From assembly GCA_003281065.1 (NCBI GenBank), contig QCDA01000004.1, positions 1 to 64,000 of the forward strand: a stretch of 64,000 bases of DNA. Reading direction: 5' to 3'. The notes under the pieces were generated by a model that was not told the DNA's origin, did no database searches, and was given only the letters and a program-made list of their open reading frames with translations. The stretch comes from Pelagibacteraceae bacterium AG-349-E10 (GTDB lineage Bacteria; Pseudomonadota; Alphaproteobacteria; HIMB59). Within the stretch, counting starts at the first letter, position 1. Every line of letters starts with the position of its first letter. This document shows, in pieces, positions 25,133 to 33,004 of the stretch. A program made the translations under genes and the position numbers.

Positions 25133-26272
25133 GTGAAAAAAAAATTTAACACAAAAGTAATTCATTCTGGGCATGGTCCAGATAAAGAAACGGGAGCCGT
25201 TATGCCACCAATACATCTTTCATCAACCTTTAAACAAATGGAACCCGGAAATTTTGAGTATGAATATGCTAGAACCAAAAATCCTTCTAGAGATGTTTTA
25301 GAAAAATTACTGGCACAAATTGAGTCTGGAGATAAAGCTTTTGCATTTGCATCTGGCATGTCAGCAATTAATACAGTTTGTGAACTATTTGGCACAAACT
25401 ACCATATAGTTTGTTCTGATGATGTATATGGGGGTACTCGTAGGTTATTCGATAAAGTTAAATCAAACATTGACGTAACTTACATCGACTTTGATAAAAA
25501 TATAAACTGGAATGATGAAATAAAAGAAAACACAAAATTTATATGGATTGAAACACCTTCAAATCCTCTAATGAAAATTATTGATATTAAAAACACTGTT
25601 AATATTGCAAGTGAGTTTAAATTACCTGTGATTTGTGACAACACATTTGCATCTTCATATAATCAGAGACCACTTGAATTAGGTGCAGATATGGTAGTGA
25701 GTTCTTCAACAAAATATTTAGGAGGCCACTCAGATATTGTTGGCGGGTCTATTGTTATTAAAGAAAATAAGGAGTACGCTGAAAAAATTTCTTTTATTCA
25801 AAATGCAGTTGGGGCTGTTCCCTCTCCCTTTGATTGTTATTTATTAACAAGAAGCATTAAAACACTCTCTGTAAGAATGAAGCAACATAATGAAAATGCT
25901 ATTGCTGTGTCTAATTATTTATCTGACCATCCTAAGATAGAAAAAGTTTTTTTTCCGGGCACTGATAAAAGGCACAAGGAAATTGCAGAAAAACAAATGG
26001 ATGGTTTTGGTGGAATGATGTCTTTTGTAATTGACTCAGATATTGATGGGGTAAAAACTTTTCTAAAAAATTTAAATTTATTTACGCTCGCGGAAAGCCT
26101 AGGAGGAGTCGAAAGTTTGATCGAGCATCCAGCCATCATGACCCACGCTTCTATAGATCCAACAATTAGAGAAAAATTAGGCATATCAGAAACATTACTA
26201 AGAATATCTGTGGGTATTGAAGATGTAGATGATTTGATCTCAGATTTAGACCAAGCTTTATCAAAGATTTAA
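25133..26272 (+). CDS. Cystathionine gamma-lyase / gamma-synthase family PLP enzyme
   Basis: 379 residues from a GTG start. PLP attaches at K194 in SSTKYLGGHSD. The N-terminal PPIHLSSTFKQ and SRDVLEKLL blocks and the C-terminal FTLAESLGGVESLIEHPAIMTHAS (cited by LAESLGGVESLIEHP) resemble cystathionine gamma-lyases more than beta-lyases. The enzyme either splits cystathionine to cysteine and 2-oxobutyrate or makes it from an activated homoserine. It is followed after one base by a cysteine-synthase-like gene, so the pair may run trans-sulfuration; direction cannot be fixed from sequence. Confidence 0.88.
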   Translation: MKKKFNTKVIHSGHGPDKETGAVMPPIHLSSTFKQMEPGNFEYEYARTKNPSRDVLEKLLAQIESGDKAFAFASGMSAINTVCELFGTNYHIVCSDDVYGGTRRLFDKVKSNIDVTYIDFDKNINWNDEIKENTKFIWIETPSNPLMKIIDIKNTVNIASEFKLPVICDNTFASSYNQRPLELGADMVVSSSTKYLGGHSDIVGGSIVIKENKEYAEKISFIQNAVGAVPSPFDCYLLTRSIKTLSVRMKQHNENAIAVSNYLSDHPKIEKVFFPGTDKRHKEIAEKQMDGFGGMMSFVIDSDIDGVKTFLKNLNLFTLAESLGGVESLIEHPAIMTHASIDPTIREKLGISETLLRISVGIEDVDDLISDLDQALSKI

Positions 26273-26273
26273 A

Positions 26274-27266
26274 ATGAGAGACATAGTTGATTTTATTGGC
26301 AATACGCCACTTATTAAACTCAAATATCCATCTGAAATAACTGGTTGTAATATTTATGGTAAAGCAGAATTTATGAATCCAGCTGGTTCTATTAAAGATA
26401 GAACGGCATTGGGTATAATCCTTGATGCTGAAGAGAATAATTTAATTGAACGGGGCGGCACTGTCGTTGAGGGTACCTTTGGAAACACAGGTATTGCTTT
26501 AACAATGATTAACAATGCTAGAGGATACAAAACTATAATTGTAATGCCTGACGGTGCATCAGAGGAGAAACAAAGCATTTTAAGGAATATGGGGGCAAAG
26601 CTTAAAGTTGTGCCAACTAAACCTTATTCTGATCCGGGTAATTATCAGCATGTATCAAAGAGGTTAGTTGAAGATCTACAATCAAAAGGAGAGACTTCAG
26701 TTATGTGGGCAAACCAATTTGACAACACAGCAAATTACAAATTTCACGCAAAAACCACAGCTAAAGAAATATTCAATCAGCTTGAAGGAAAAGTAGATGG
26801 TTTTACTTGTGCAATTGGGTCAGGTGGAACATTAGCAGGTACATCTATTGGACTCAAAGAATTAAATTCAAATATAAAAATAGCTTGCACAGATCCACAA
26901 GGTGCTCAAATGTATAATTATTTTAAATATTCTAAATTGGAAGTTAAAGGCGATCCATCAGAAACGGAGGGAATAGGCCAGTATAGAGTGACAAAAAATG
27001 TTGAACCTTCCCTTATTGATTTCTCATATCATATTACTGATTATGAAGCGTTTGAACTTTTATATAAAATGGTCAAAACAGAAGGCTTATTTCTTGGCTC
27101 TAGTTCTGGAGTAAACGTAGCAGGGGCTATCGAAATGGCTAAAGAAATGGGACCAGGTAAAAACATTGTTACAATTCTGTGTGATGATGCTAACAAGTAT
27201 TTTAGTAAGTTATATAACAAAGAATATCTGATATCAAAAAAACTTCCCGTACCCGAGTGGCTTTAA
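26274..27266 (+). CDS. Cysteine synthase-like (CysK/Cds1-type) PLP enzyme
   Basis: 330 residues, fold type II. PLP lysine K41 lies in NPAGSIKDRTAL; EGTFGNTGIAL is the substrate loop and IGSGGTLAG binds the phosphate. MWANQFDN and LFLGSSSGVNVAGAI are typical of the longer alphaproteobacterial cysteine synthase A group, which also includes Cds1-type cysteine desulfhydrases. The loop reads GTFGNTG rather than the usual TSGNTG. Likely reactions are beta-replacement of O-acetylserine or cystathionine formation. It forms an operon with the trans-sulfuration gene just upstream. Confidence 0.88.
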   Translation: MRDIVDFIGNTPLIKLKYPSEITGCNIYGKAEFMNPAGSIKDRTALGIILDAEENNLIERGGTVVEGTFGNTGIALTMINNARGYKTIIVMPDGASEEKQSILRNMGAKLKVVPTKPYSDPGNYQHVSKRLVEDLQSKGETSVMWANQFDNTANYKFHAKTTAKEIFNQLEGKVDGFTCAIGSGGTLAGTSIGLKELNSNIKIACTDPQGAQMYNYFKYSKLEVKGDPSETEGIGQYRVTKNVEPSLIDFSYHITDYEAFELLYKMVKTEGLFLGSSSGVNVAGAIEMAKEMGPGKNIVTILCDDANKYFSKLYNKEYLISKKLPVPEWL

Positions 27267-27270
27267 AATA

Positions 27271-27816
27271 TTAATCACTATCAAAAGTCATTCTTTTTAA
27301 AGTTCTATCTTTAAATACAAAATGGTGCATAAGTGCGGCTCCTGAATGTATAAAAAATAAAACTAATAAAACATTACTAGAATACTCATGGAAACTTTTG
27401 AACAAGTACCTTAAATCACTGTTGTGATCTAATAAATTTATTAATTCAAAATTTAAAAACATTACCGTATCACCTTGCAAGTTTGTAAGGATGTATCCAG
27501 ATATTGGTTGTAAAAAAAATATTGAGTAAAATAAAAAATAGTTAGATTTCGCAACATAAATTAATATTTTATTTTTTAAGATGGGCTTGGGCCTAATATT
27601 GATAAATTTCCAACTTAATCTAAAAATGGCTAGGACAAGAATTGAAAGGCCTAGTGTGTTGTGTATCATCAATATCTCATAGTAATACTCGAAATTATTC
27701 TCTAAATTTTTGCCTAGTAAGTATGTTGCAATTATAAGAGCAGCCATAATCCAATGAAATAACTTGCTAATTAAACCGTAATTATCTGCGCTGTTTGCTA
27801 ACTTCATTATCTTCAA
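27271..27816 (-). CDS. Cytochrome b561 family protein
   Basis: 181 residues with four predicted membrane helices. Probable haem-ligand histidines lie in SKLFHWIMAALI (helix 1), LMIHNTLGLSILV (helix 2), LFKSFHEYSSN and LFFIHSGAALMHHF (helices 3-4). This is the bacterial b561 (CybB) pattern for a diheme membrane electron carrier, linking quinol to periplasmic or membrane partners. It ends five bases from the cysteine-synthase-like gene, tail to tail, and is divergent from tupA. Confidence 0.85.
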   Translation of the reverse strand: MKIMKLANSADNYGLISKLFHWIMAALIIATYLLGKNLENNFEYYYEILMIHNTLGLSILVLAIFRLSWKFINIRPKPILKNKILIYVAKSNYFLFYSIFFLQPISGYILTNLQGDTVMFLNFELINLLDHNSDLRYLFKSFHEYSSNVLLVLFFIHSGAALMHHFVFKDRTLKRMTFDSD

Positions 27817-27844
27817 TTATGTATGTTAATATTGTTGATTATAA

Positions 27845-28639
27845 ATGAAATTAAAAAATTTATTTTTATCGTTATTTTTATTTTTTTCCATAAGTGTTTA
27901 TTCTAAAGACTTTATAATCATTCAGTCTACAACAAGCATTGCTAATACAGGTTTGCTTGATCTCTTGGCATCAGAATTTAAAAATAAAACTGGAATAAGT
28001 ATAAGACCTATTGCAGTTGGAACCGGCAATGCTATTGCAAACGCAAAAAGGGGCGATGGAGATTTATTATTTGTTCATTCAAAAAAAGATGAATTAGAAT
28101 TTATAGATGAGGGCTACGGTGTTCAAAGATATGAGGTTATGTACAATAAGTTTATTTTAGTTGGTCCAAAATCTGACCCACTGAAAATATCACAACAGGA
28201 AGATATTTTATCCGCATTAAAAAGAATATATAACTCAGAATACAAATTTATTTCAAGAGATGATAATTCTGGAACTCATAAAAAAGAACAAGAATTATGG
28301 AGTTTGGCAAATATCAAAAAATTTGACTCTGATAAATATATAAAAACTGGGACAAGCATGGCCAATACATTAAATATTGCCTCTGAAATTGATGCCTATA
28401 CGATAAGTGACAAAGGCACCTGGCTATCTTTTAAAAATAAAAATAATTTAAAAATTCTTTTTGAGGATGGTGATGAATTACATAATCCTTATGGAATTAT
28501 TGCAGTCAATCCTGAAAAATTTCCTCATGTTGAGTATAATAAATCTCAGAAGTTCATTGAATGGTTGATTGCAGGTGAGGGCAAAGATGTTATTAATAGG
28601 TTTACATATAACGGTGAAAAATTGTTTCATACCAATTAA
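27845..28639 (+). CDS. tupA: Tungstate/molybdate ABC transporter, substrate-binding protein TupA
   Basis: 264 residues. A signal peptide (1-20, ending VYS) precedes the binding domain. QSTTSIANTGLLDLLASEF is the hallmark TTT/TSS-x-x-x-x-GLL oxyanion loop of TupA, cited as STTSIANTGLLD. Other family blocks are AVGTGNAIANAKRGDGDLL and SRDDNSGTHKKE. TupA binds tungstate, or molybdate, in the periplasm with high affinity. It is followed by tupB after ten bases. Confidence 0.9.
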   Translation: MKLKNLFLSLFLFFSISVYSKDFIIIQSTTSIANTGLLDLLASEFKNKTGISIRPIAVGTGNAIANAKRGDGDLLFVHSKKDELEFIDEGYGVQRYEVMYNKFILVGPKSDPLKISQQEDILSALKRIYNSEYKFISRDDNSGTHKKEQELWSLANIKKFDSDKYIKTGTSMANTLNIASEIDAYTISDKGTWLSFKNKNNLKILFEDGDELHNPYGIIAVNPEKFPHVEYNKSQKFIEWLIAGEGKDVINRFTYNGEKLFHTN

Positions 28640-28649
28640 TATTATCTAA

Positions 28650-29306
28650 ATGCTAACTTTTGAAAAAATACAATCCGCAGTTTTTATTACAATTTATGTA
28701 AGTATTTTTTCAACATTAATTGCATTTTTTTTATCAATGATATTTGGCTATTTAATTGCTATTTATCAATTCAAATTAAAAAAACCAATTGTAATTTTCT
28801 TAAGTTCTCTTACCTCCATTCCACCTGTCTGTGCAGGGCTATTAGTCTATATACTTATAAGTAGATCTGGCCCCTTAGGTTGGATGGAAATTTTATATTC
28901 ACCCATAGCAATGATCATTGCTCAGATCGTAATTATCTTTCCAATTATGATTACTTTAATAATTAAAAACATTGAAGAGGATTATCCAATTTATAGAGAT
29001 GAATTGATATCTTATGGAGCGTCCAAAAAAGATATAATTTTCCTACTTTTTTCAAATAAAACAAATATTTACATCACTGTTCTTTTACTAGGTTTTGGCA
29101 GGGCTATTAGCGAGTATGGGGCAGCTGCAATTGTAGGAGGCTCAATTGATCATTTCACAAGAAACATGACAGCGACAATTGCTTTAGAAACTTCTAAAGG
29201 AAATGTTTCATTAGGTATAATTTTAGGAACGATATTAATTTCTCTCACACTTTTAATATCAATATCGCTTAATTTTTTAAATAAAAATAATGATCAAAGT
29301 AAATAA
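28650..29306 (+). CDS. tupB: Tungstate/molybdate ABC transporter, permease TupB
   Basis: 218 residues, five to six membrane helices of the binding-protein-dependent permease fold. The EAA-type loop is FGRAISEYGAAAIVGGSI, which contacts the ATPase; TSIPPVCAGLLVYILIS is a second family block. It forms the inner-membrane channel for the oxyanion. Its 3' end overlaps tupC by 17 bases. Confidence 0.88.
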   Translation: MLTFEKIQSAVFITIYVSIFSTLIAFFLSMIFGYLIAIYQFKLKKPIVIFLSSLTSIPPVCAGLLVYILISRSGPLGWMEILYSPIAMIIAQIVIIFPIMITLIIKNIEEDYPIYRDELISYGASKKDIIFLLFSNKTNIYITVLLLGFGRAISEYGAAAIVGGSIDHFTRNMTATIALETSKGNVSLGIILGTILISLTLLISISLNFLNKNNDQSK

Positions 29307-29895
29307 TATTTCATATACGATTGATGGGAAAAATATTCTTTCGAATATTAATCTAAATATCACACGAAACAAAATTACAGTCATTACTGGAAAAAATGGT
29401 TCTGGTAAAAGCTCTCTTATAAAAATTATAAATAAAATTATTATTCCTGATAAAGGAACAATTAACTCTGAATATTCTGAACCTATACCGATGCTTTTTC
29501 AAAGACCTATTTCCTTAAATAAAAGTTTAGAGGATAATTTTCTGCTATTAAGCAAATTAAAGAAATCCAAGGTAAATAAGTTCTACTTTAATCTATTTAA
29601 ATTAAATAAATTAAAAAAACGTAAATTTCAAAATTTATCAGAAGGAGAAAAACAGAAAGTATTTATTTCTAGATTTATGAGCTATGAACAAGATTTAATC
29701 ATTTTAGACGAACCTAATCAGAACCTTGACTTAGAAAGTGAAAAGATTTTTTTTACTTCTTTGTCTAACGTTAAAAATAAAACTATTCTTTTATCTCTCC
29801 ACAATATGAGTCTTGTAAAAAAATTTGCAGATTACGTGATAGTTTTAGATTCAGGAAAAATTGTATTTAACGATATTTCTTCAAAATTTTTTTAA
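29290..29895 (+). CDS. tupC: Tungstate/molybdate ABC transporter, ATP-binding protein TupC
   Basis: 201 residues, compact for an ABC ATPase. Walker A GKNGSGKS is at 34-41, the Q-loop follows at PMLFQRP, the signature is LSEGEKQK in place of LSGGQ, Walker B is LIILDEPNQNLD and the H-loop histidine is in LSLHNM. It energises TupAB. No C-terminal regulatory domain is present. Confidence 0.87.
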   Translation: MIKVNNISYTIDGKNILSNINLNITRNKITVITGKNGSGKSSLIKIINKIIIPDKGTINSEYSEPIPMLFQRPISLNKSLEDNFLLLSKLKKSKVNKFYFNLFKLNKLKKRKFQNLSEGEKQKVFISRFMSYEQDLIILDEPNQNLDLESEKIFFTSLSNVKNKTILLSLHNMSLVKKFADYVIVLDSGKIVFNDISSKFF

Positions 29896-29918
29896 TGTCC
29901 CTCTGATAATTTACTGAT

Positions 29919-30350
29919 ATGCTAAAAACACATATCATGATTAAAAGTTTACTTGCTTTAATATTTTTATTCCCATTTTTAGCTTACTCTAACCCTGTGC
30001 TTGATCGGCAAGAGTCTATGAGAGACTTCAATAAACTAATGAGAGCTGCAAACAATTTAATCAAAGACGATGTGATTAACGATGACTTGGCAGGAATTTA
30101 TGAAGAAATCGAAAATATAATGAGAGTTTACCCTACTTTATTTCCGGATGATTCATTTGGAGGTAAGTCAAAAGCTAGTACTGACATAATTGACAATAGA
30201 GAATTGTTTAATCAAATTGCAAAAGAAACAGAAGAAAACGCAGCACTTGCAAAATTATCTTCATTAGAGGGAGATATTGAAAGTGTTCAACAATTTCACC
30301 AAAATCTATTTGGAAGCTGTAAGAGTTGTCACTCTCGTTTTAGAGATTAA
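29919..30350 (+). CDS. Cytochrome c'-type haem protein, periplasmic
   Basis: 143 residues. A signal peptide (ending LAYS) is followed by a helical domain with a single haem-binding motif CKSCH five residues from the C-terminus, the layout of c'-type and c-556-type cytochromes (four-helix bundle). An in-frame ATG at 29937 gives a more standard signal peptide and may be the real start. Its electron partners are unknown; a b561 gene is nearby. A rhodanese gene follows after five bases. Confidence 0.75.
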   Translation: MLKTHIMIKSLLALIFLFPFLAYSNPVLDRQESMRDFNKLMRAANNLIKDDVINDDLAGIYEEIENIMRVYPTLFPDDSFGGKSKASTDIIDNRELFNQIAKETEENAALAKLSSLEGDIESVQQFHQNLFGSCKSCHSRFRD

Positions 30351-30355
30351 TAAGA

Positions 30356-30754
30356 GTGAATTTTTTAAAAAAATTTTTTCTATTTTTTTTTCTCCTAACT
30401 AATTTATTATTTGCTCAGAGCAATACAATGAACTACACACCTATAGATACCGAGGAGTCATTTAAAAGAATTCAAGAGGGCGCAATTGTAATTGATGTTA
30501 GATATCCAAAAGAACACAATATGATCCGAATTGAGAATTCATACAATATTCCTTTTAAAGAAATAACTGTTGAAAAAATCAATTCCATAAACCCCGATAA
30601 TAAGGATATTATTATCCACTGTACCGCAGGCATTACCTCTAAAAAGGTTGCAGATTATTTAGTTTCTGAAGGGTATCAGGGAAGTATTTATGAAATGGAT
30701 AAAGGTTTAATTGACTGGATTAATTTAGGTTTTAAAACCGAGCAAGGTACATAA
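30356..30754 (+). CDS. Exported rhodanese-domain protein
   Basis: 132 residues from GTG. An N-terminal signal peptide (1-20, ending LLFA) precedes one rhodanese domain with IVIDVRYPKEH and active-site Cys89 in HCTAGITSKK. The loop is short, like PspE and GlpE-type single-domain sulfurtransferases; periplasmic location suggests a PspE-like role. It closely follows the cytochrome c' gene and may share its transcript. Confidence 0.82.
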   Translation: MNFLKKFFLFFFLLTNLLFAQSNTMNYTPIDTEESFKRIQEGAIVIDVRYPKEHNMIRIENSYNIPFKEITVEKINSINPDNKDIIIHCTAGITSKKVADYLVSEGYQGSIYEMDKGLIDWINLGFKTEQGT

Positions 30755-30772
30755 CTCATAATTTTAAAAACC

Positions 30773-30943
30773 CTAAGAAAAATAGTTAGTACTGAACATA
30801 TAGTAAATCATATAACCAATAAGCCCTACAACTAATAACACTAGGGGTATTACTGATATCGTAAAAGCCTCCCTAAATTTCTTATTAAATATTAATAAAC
30901 TAGCTAGTAATAAAATAAGAAGAATTAATGCAAGTCTAATCAT
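30773..30943 (-). CDS. Small two-helix membrane protein
   Basis: 56 residues from ATG at 30941-30943 to the stop at 30773-30775. It opens MIRLALILLILLLASLLIF, and has a second hydrophobic stretch around ISVIPLVLLVVGLIGYMIYY, separated by the basic loop NKKFREAF. This predicts two membrane helices with a cytoplasmic basic turn. It fills the 263-base gap between the rhodanese gene and dapB, which otherwise holds nothing visible. No family is recognised and there is no strong ribosome site, so it needs homologues to be convincing. Confidence 0.5.
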   Translation of the reverse strand: MIRLALILLILLLASLLIFNKKFREAFTISVIPLVLLVVGLIGYMIYYMFSTNYFS

Positions 30944-31017
30944 AAGTTAATTTTAGCATAAAATTTAATAATTTTGCTATTCCATATCTACTAATTTATG
31001 TATAACAAGTCTTAATC

Positions 31018-31797
31018 ATGTCTAGAACAAAAATAGCTATCGCAGGGGCATTAGGAAGAATGGGAAATAATCTCATAAATTCCGCTCTATCGAATAATAA
31101 CGTTGAGCTCGTTGGACTATTTGATGTTAAAGATATTGACCCTAGCTTTATTAATAAAAATCAAATTCAAGAAAATGTTTTTACTACTAAGGAAGATTCA
31201 TTTGAAAAAGCAGATATAGTTATAGATTTTACAACACCTAAGGCCTTATTTAGTTTCACGGAAGCTGCCGTTTCTAATAATACTGGTTTAGTTATTGGAA
31301 CGACCGGACTAGATGAGAGTCATTTTAACCTTTTAAAGCAAACAAGTAATTCAACAAAAGTATTTTACGCACCAAATATGAGTTATGGAGTTAACACGTT
31401 TTTTGAAATAGCAAAAAAAGCTGCAAAACACTTAAAAGATTTCGATATTGAAATAATTGAAACACACCACCGACACAAAAAGGATGCACCTAGTGGAACA
31501 GCTTTAAAGCTCGGAGAAGAGATTGTAGCAGAACTTGGGCTATCCAAATCAAATTTTAATTTTAATCGTCAGGATCAAGAAGGCCAAAGAAAAGAAAATG
31601 AAATTGGTTTCTCCTCTATTAGAGGTGGAAATATTCCAGGTGAACATACGGTCATATTTCACGGTGACAATGAGTCTGTAGAATTAACACATAAGGCCCA
31701 TAACAGAAAAATTTTTTCTGATGGCGCTATTCAAGCAGCAGTATGGTTATCATCAAAGGAAAAAGGCTTTTACACCTTCAAAGATATGATTAGTTAG
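31018..31797 (+). CDS. dapB: 4-hydroxy-tetrahydrodipicolinate reductase
   Basis: 259 residues. The NAD(P)-binding loop is AGALGRMGNN near the N-terminus; IGTTGLDE binds the cofactor; the catalytic block is ETHHRHKKDAPSGTALKLG with the His and Lys of the active site; RGGNIPGEHTV is the C-terminal family block. It catalyses the second step of the diaminopimelate/lysine branch. It overlaps the DUF2244 gene by eight bases, tail to tail. Confidence 0.97.
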   Translation: MSRTKIAIAGALGRMGNNLINSALSNNNVELVGLFDVKDIDPSFINKNQIQENVFTTKEDSFEKADIVIDFTTPKALFSFTEAAVSNNTGLVIGTTGLDESHFNLLKQTSNSTKVFYAPNMSYGVNTFFEIAKKAAKHLKDFDIEIIETHHRHKKDAPSGTALKLGEEIVAELGLSKSNFNFNRQDQEGQRKENEIGFSSIRGGNIPGEHTVIFHGDNESVELTHKAHNRKIFSDGAIQAAVWLSSKEKGFYTFKDMIS

Positions 31798-32224
31798 ATG
31801 AGGAGCTGTATTTCTCAATAATTCTTTTTAATTTTTTCCTTCTATCTTCACTCAAAAAACTAGCGAAGAATTTTTTCTTTCCAGCATAATTTACGCTTAA
31901 TGAATTTTTTTCATTCTTTATCTTCAACCAATTTAAATTATAACTGTTTTGTTCAATAACCTCATCTCCATCAAGCCGCTCTAATTGCATAGATTTTGAT
32001 TCTAATGAAATTTTTTCTGTTTTTTTTAAGCTCTTTACAAAAAAATAAGTACATACGACCAAAATAGAAAATTCAACAATACCAAATATAATTATCGGCC
32101 AAGCACCGACTAATAAAAACCTTCCACCAATAAAAATGATCAAAAAACCTGTAATGAATAAAAAAAATATAATTTGAAGATTTGTCAGACTCCTATTTGG
32201 TTTGATATGAAGCTTTCTTGTCAT
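31790..32224 (-). CDS. DUF2244 integral membrane protein
   Basis: 144 residues. PNRSLTNLQIIFFLF and two closely packed helices (about 18-37 and 40-63) followed by a soluble C-terminal half with NLNWLKIK and FASFLSEDRRKKL match DUF2244, a membrane protein family of unknown function often found beside nth or cytochrome oxidase genes in alphaproteobacteria. It is divergent from nth, with 63 bases between. Confidence 0.8.
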   Translation of the reverse strand: MTRKLHIKPNRSLTNLQIIFFLFITGFLIIFIGGRFLLVGAWPIIIFGIVEFSILVVCTYFFVKSLKKTEKISLESKSMQLERLDGDEVIEQNSYNLNWLKIKNEKNSLSVNYAGKKKFFASFLSEDRRKKLKRIIEKYSSSSN

Positions 32225-32287
32225 TTCTATAAGTTTATAAAATTATATTTATATTTATAATAGATTTAATAGCACACCAATAATAAT

Positions 32288-32941
32288 ATGAAAAAACAAG
32301 AAAGAGCAAACGTAGTATTGGATAATTTAAACAAATTTTATCCAAATATCCCAATCCCTCTTAAACATAAAAATGTATATGAGCTTTTAATAGCAGTTTT
32401 ATTAAGCGCTCAATGCACAGACGAACGTGTGAATAAGATTACACCTTTACTATTTAAAACGGCAAATAATCCCCATGATATGGCAAAGGTGCCTGTAAAT
32501 AAAATTTATAAAATCATTAAACCATGTGGACTTGCACCTAAAAAATCAAAAGCTATTTCTAAACTCTCAAAAATATTAATTAAAAAATACAATGGTATTG
32601 TCCCAGAGACTTTTGAAGATTTAGAAAATTTACCGGGAGTTGGTCATAAAACAGCGAGTGTAGTAATGTCCCAAGGTTTTGGTCACCCTGCATTCCCTGT
32701 AGATACACATATTCATCGTTTAGCACAAAGGTGGGGTCTGACAAATGGTAAAAATGTAGTCCAAACTGAATTAGATATTAAAAAATTATTTCCTGAGGCA
32801 ACTTGGAACAGACTTCATTTACAAATGATTTTTTACGGAAGAGAATATTGCAAAGCTAGAAGCTGCTTTGGTGTTGAATGCAAAATTTGCACAGATTGTT
32901 ATCCAAACAGAACAAAGGCTATAAAAGTAAAAAAACCCTAA
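32288..32941 (+). CDS. nth: Endonuclease III (DNA glycosylase/AP lyase)
   Basis: 217 residues. The helix-hairpin-helix has LPGVGHKTASVV with the catalytic Lys, and VDTHIHRLAQRW carries the catalytic Asp. The C-terminal cysteine block is CKARSCFGVECKICTDC, spaced C-x4-C-x4-C-x2-C-x2-C rather than the usual C-x6-C-x2-C-x5-C, so the [4Fe-4S] cluster loop is a variant. It removes oxidised pyrimidines and cuts the backbone. It lies alone between DUF2244 and the pyruvate carboxylase gene. Confidence 0.95.
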   Translation: MKKQERANVVLDNLNKFYPNIPIPLKHKNVYELLIAVLLSAQCTDERVNKITPLLFKTANNPHDMAKVPVNKIYKIIKPCGLAPKKSKAISKLSKILIKKYNGIVPETFEDLENLPGVGHKTASVVMSQGFGHPAFPVDTHIHRLAQRWGLTNGKNVVQTELDIKKLFPEATWNRLHLQMIFYGREYCKARSCFGVECKICTDCYPNRTKAIKVKKP

Positions 32942-33004
32942 TTTTCTATAGATTGTCTATGAAAAAAAACAGAATAATGTATAAAAATAAACTTATTTAC
33001 CATT

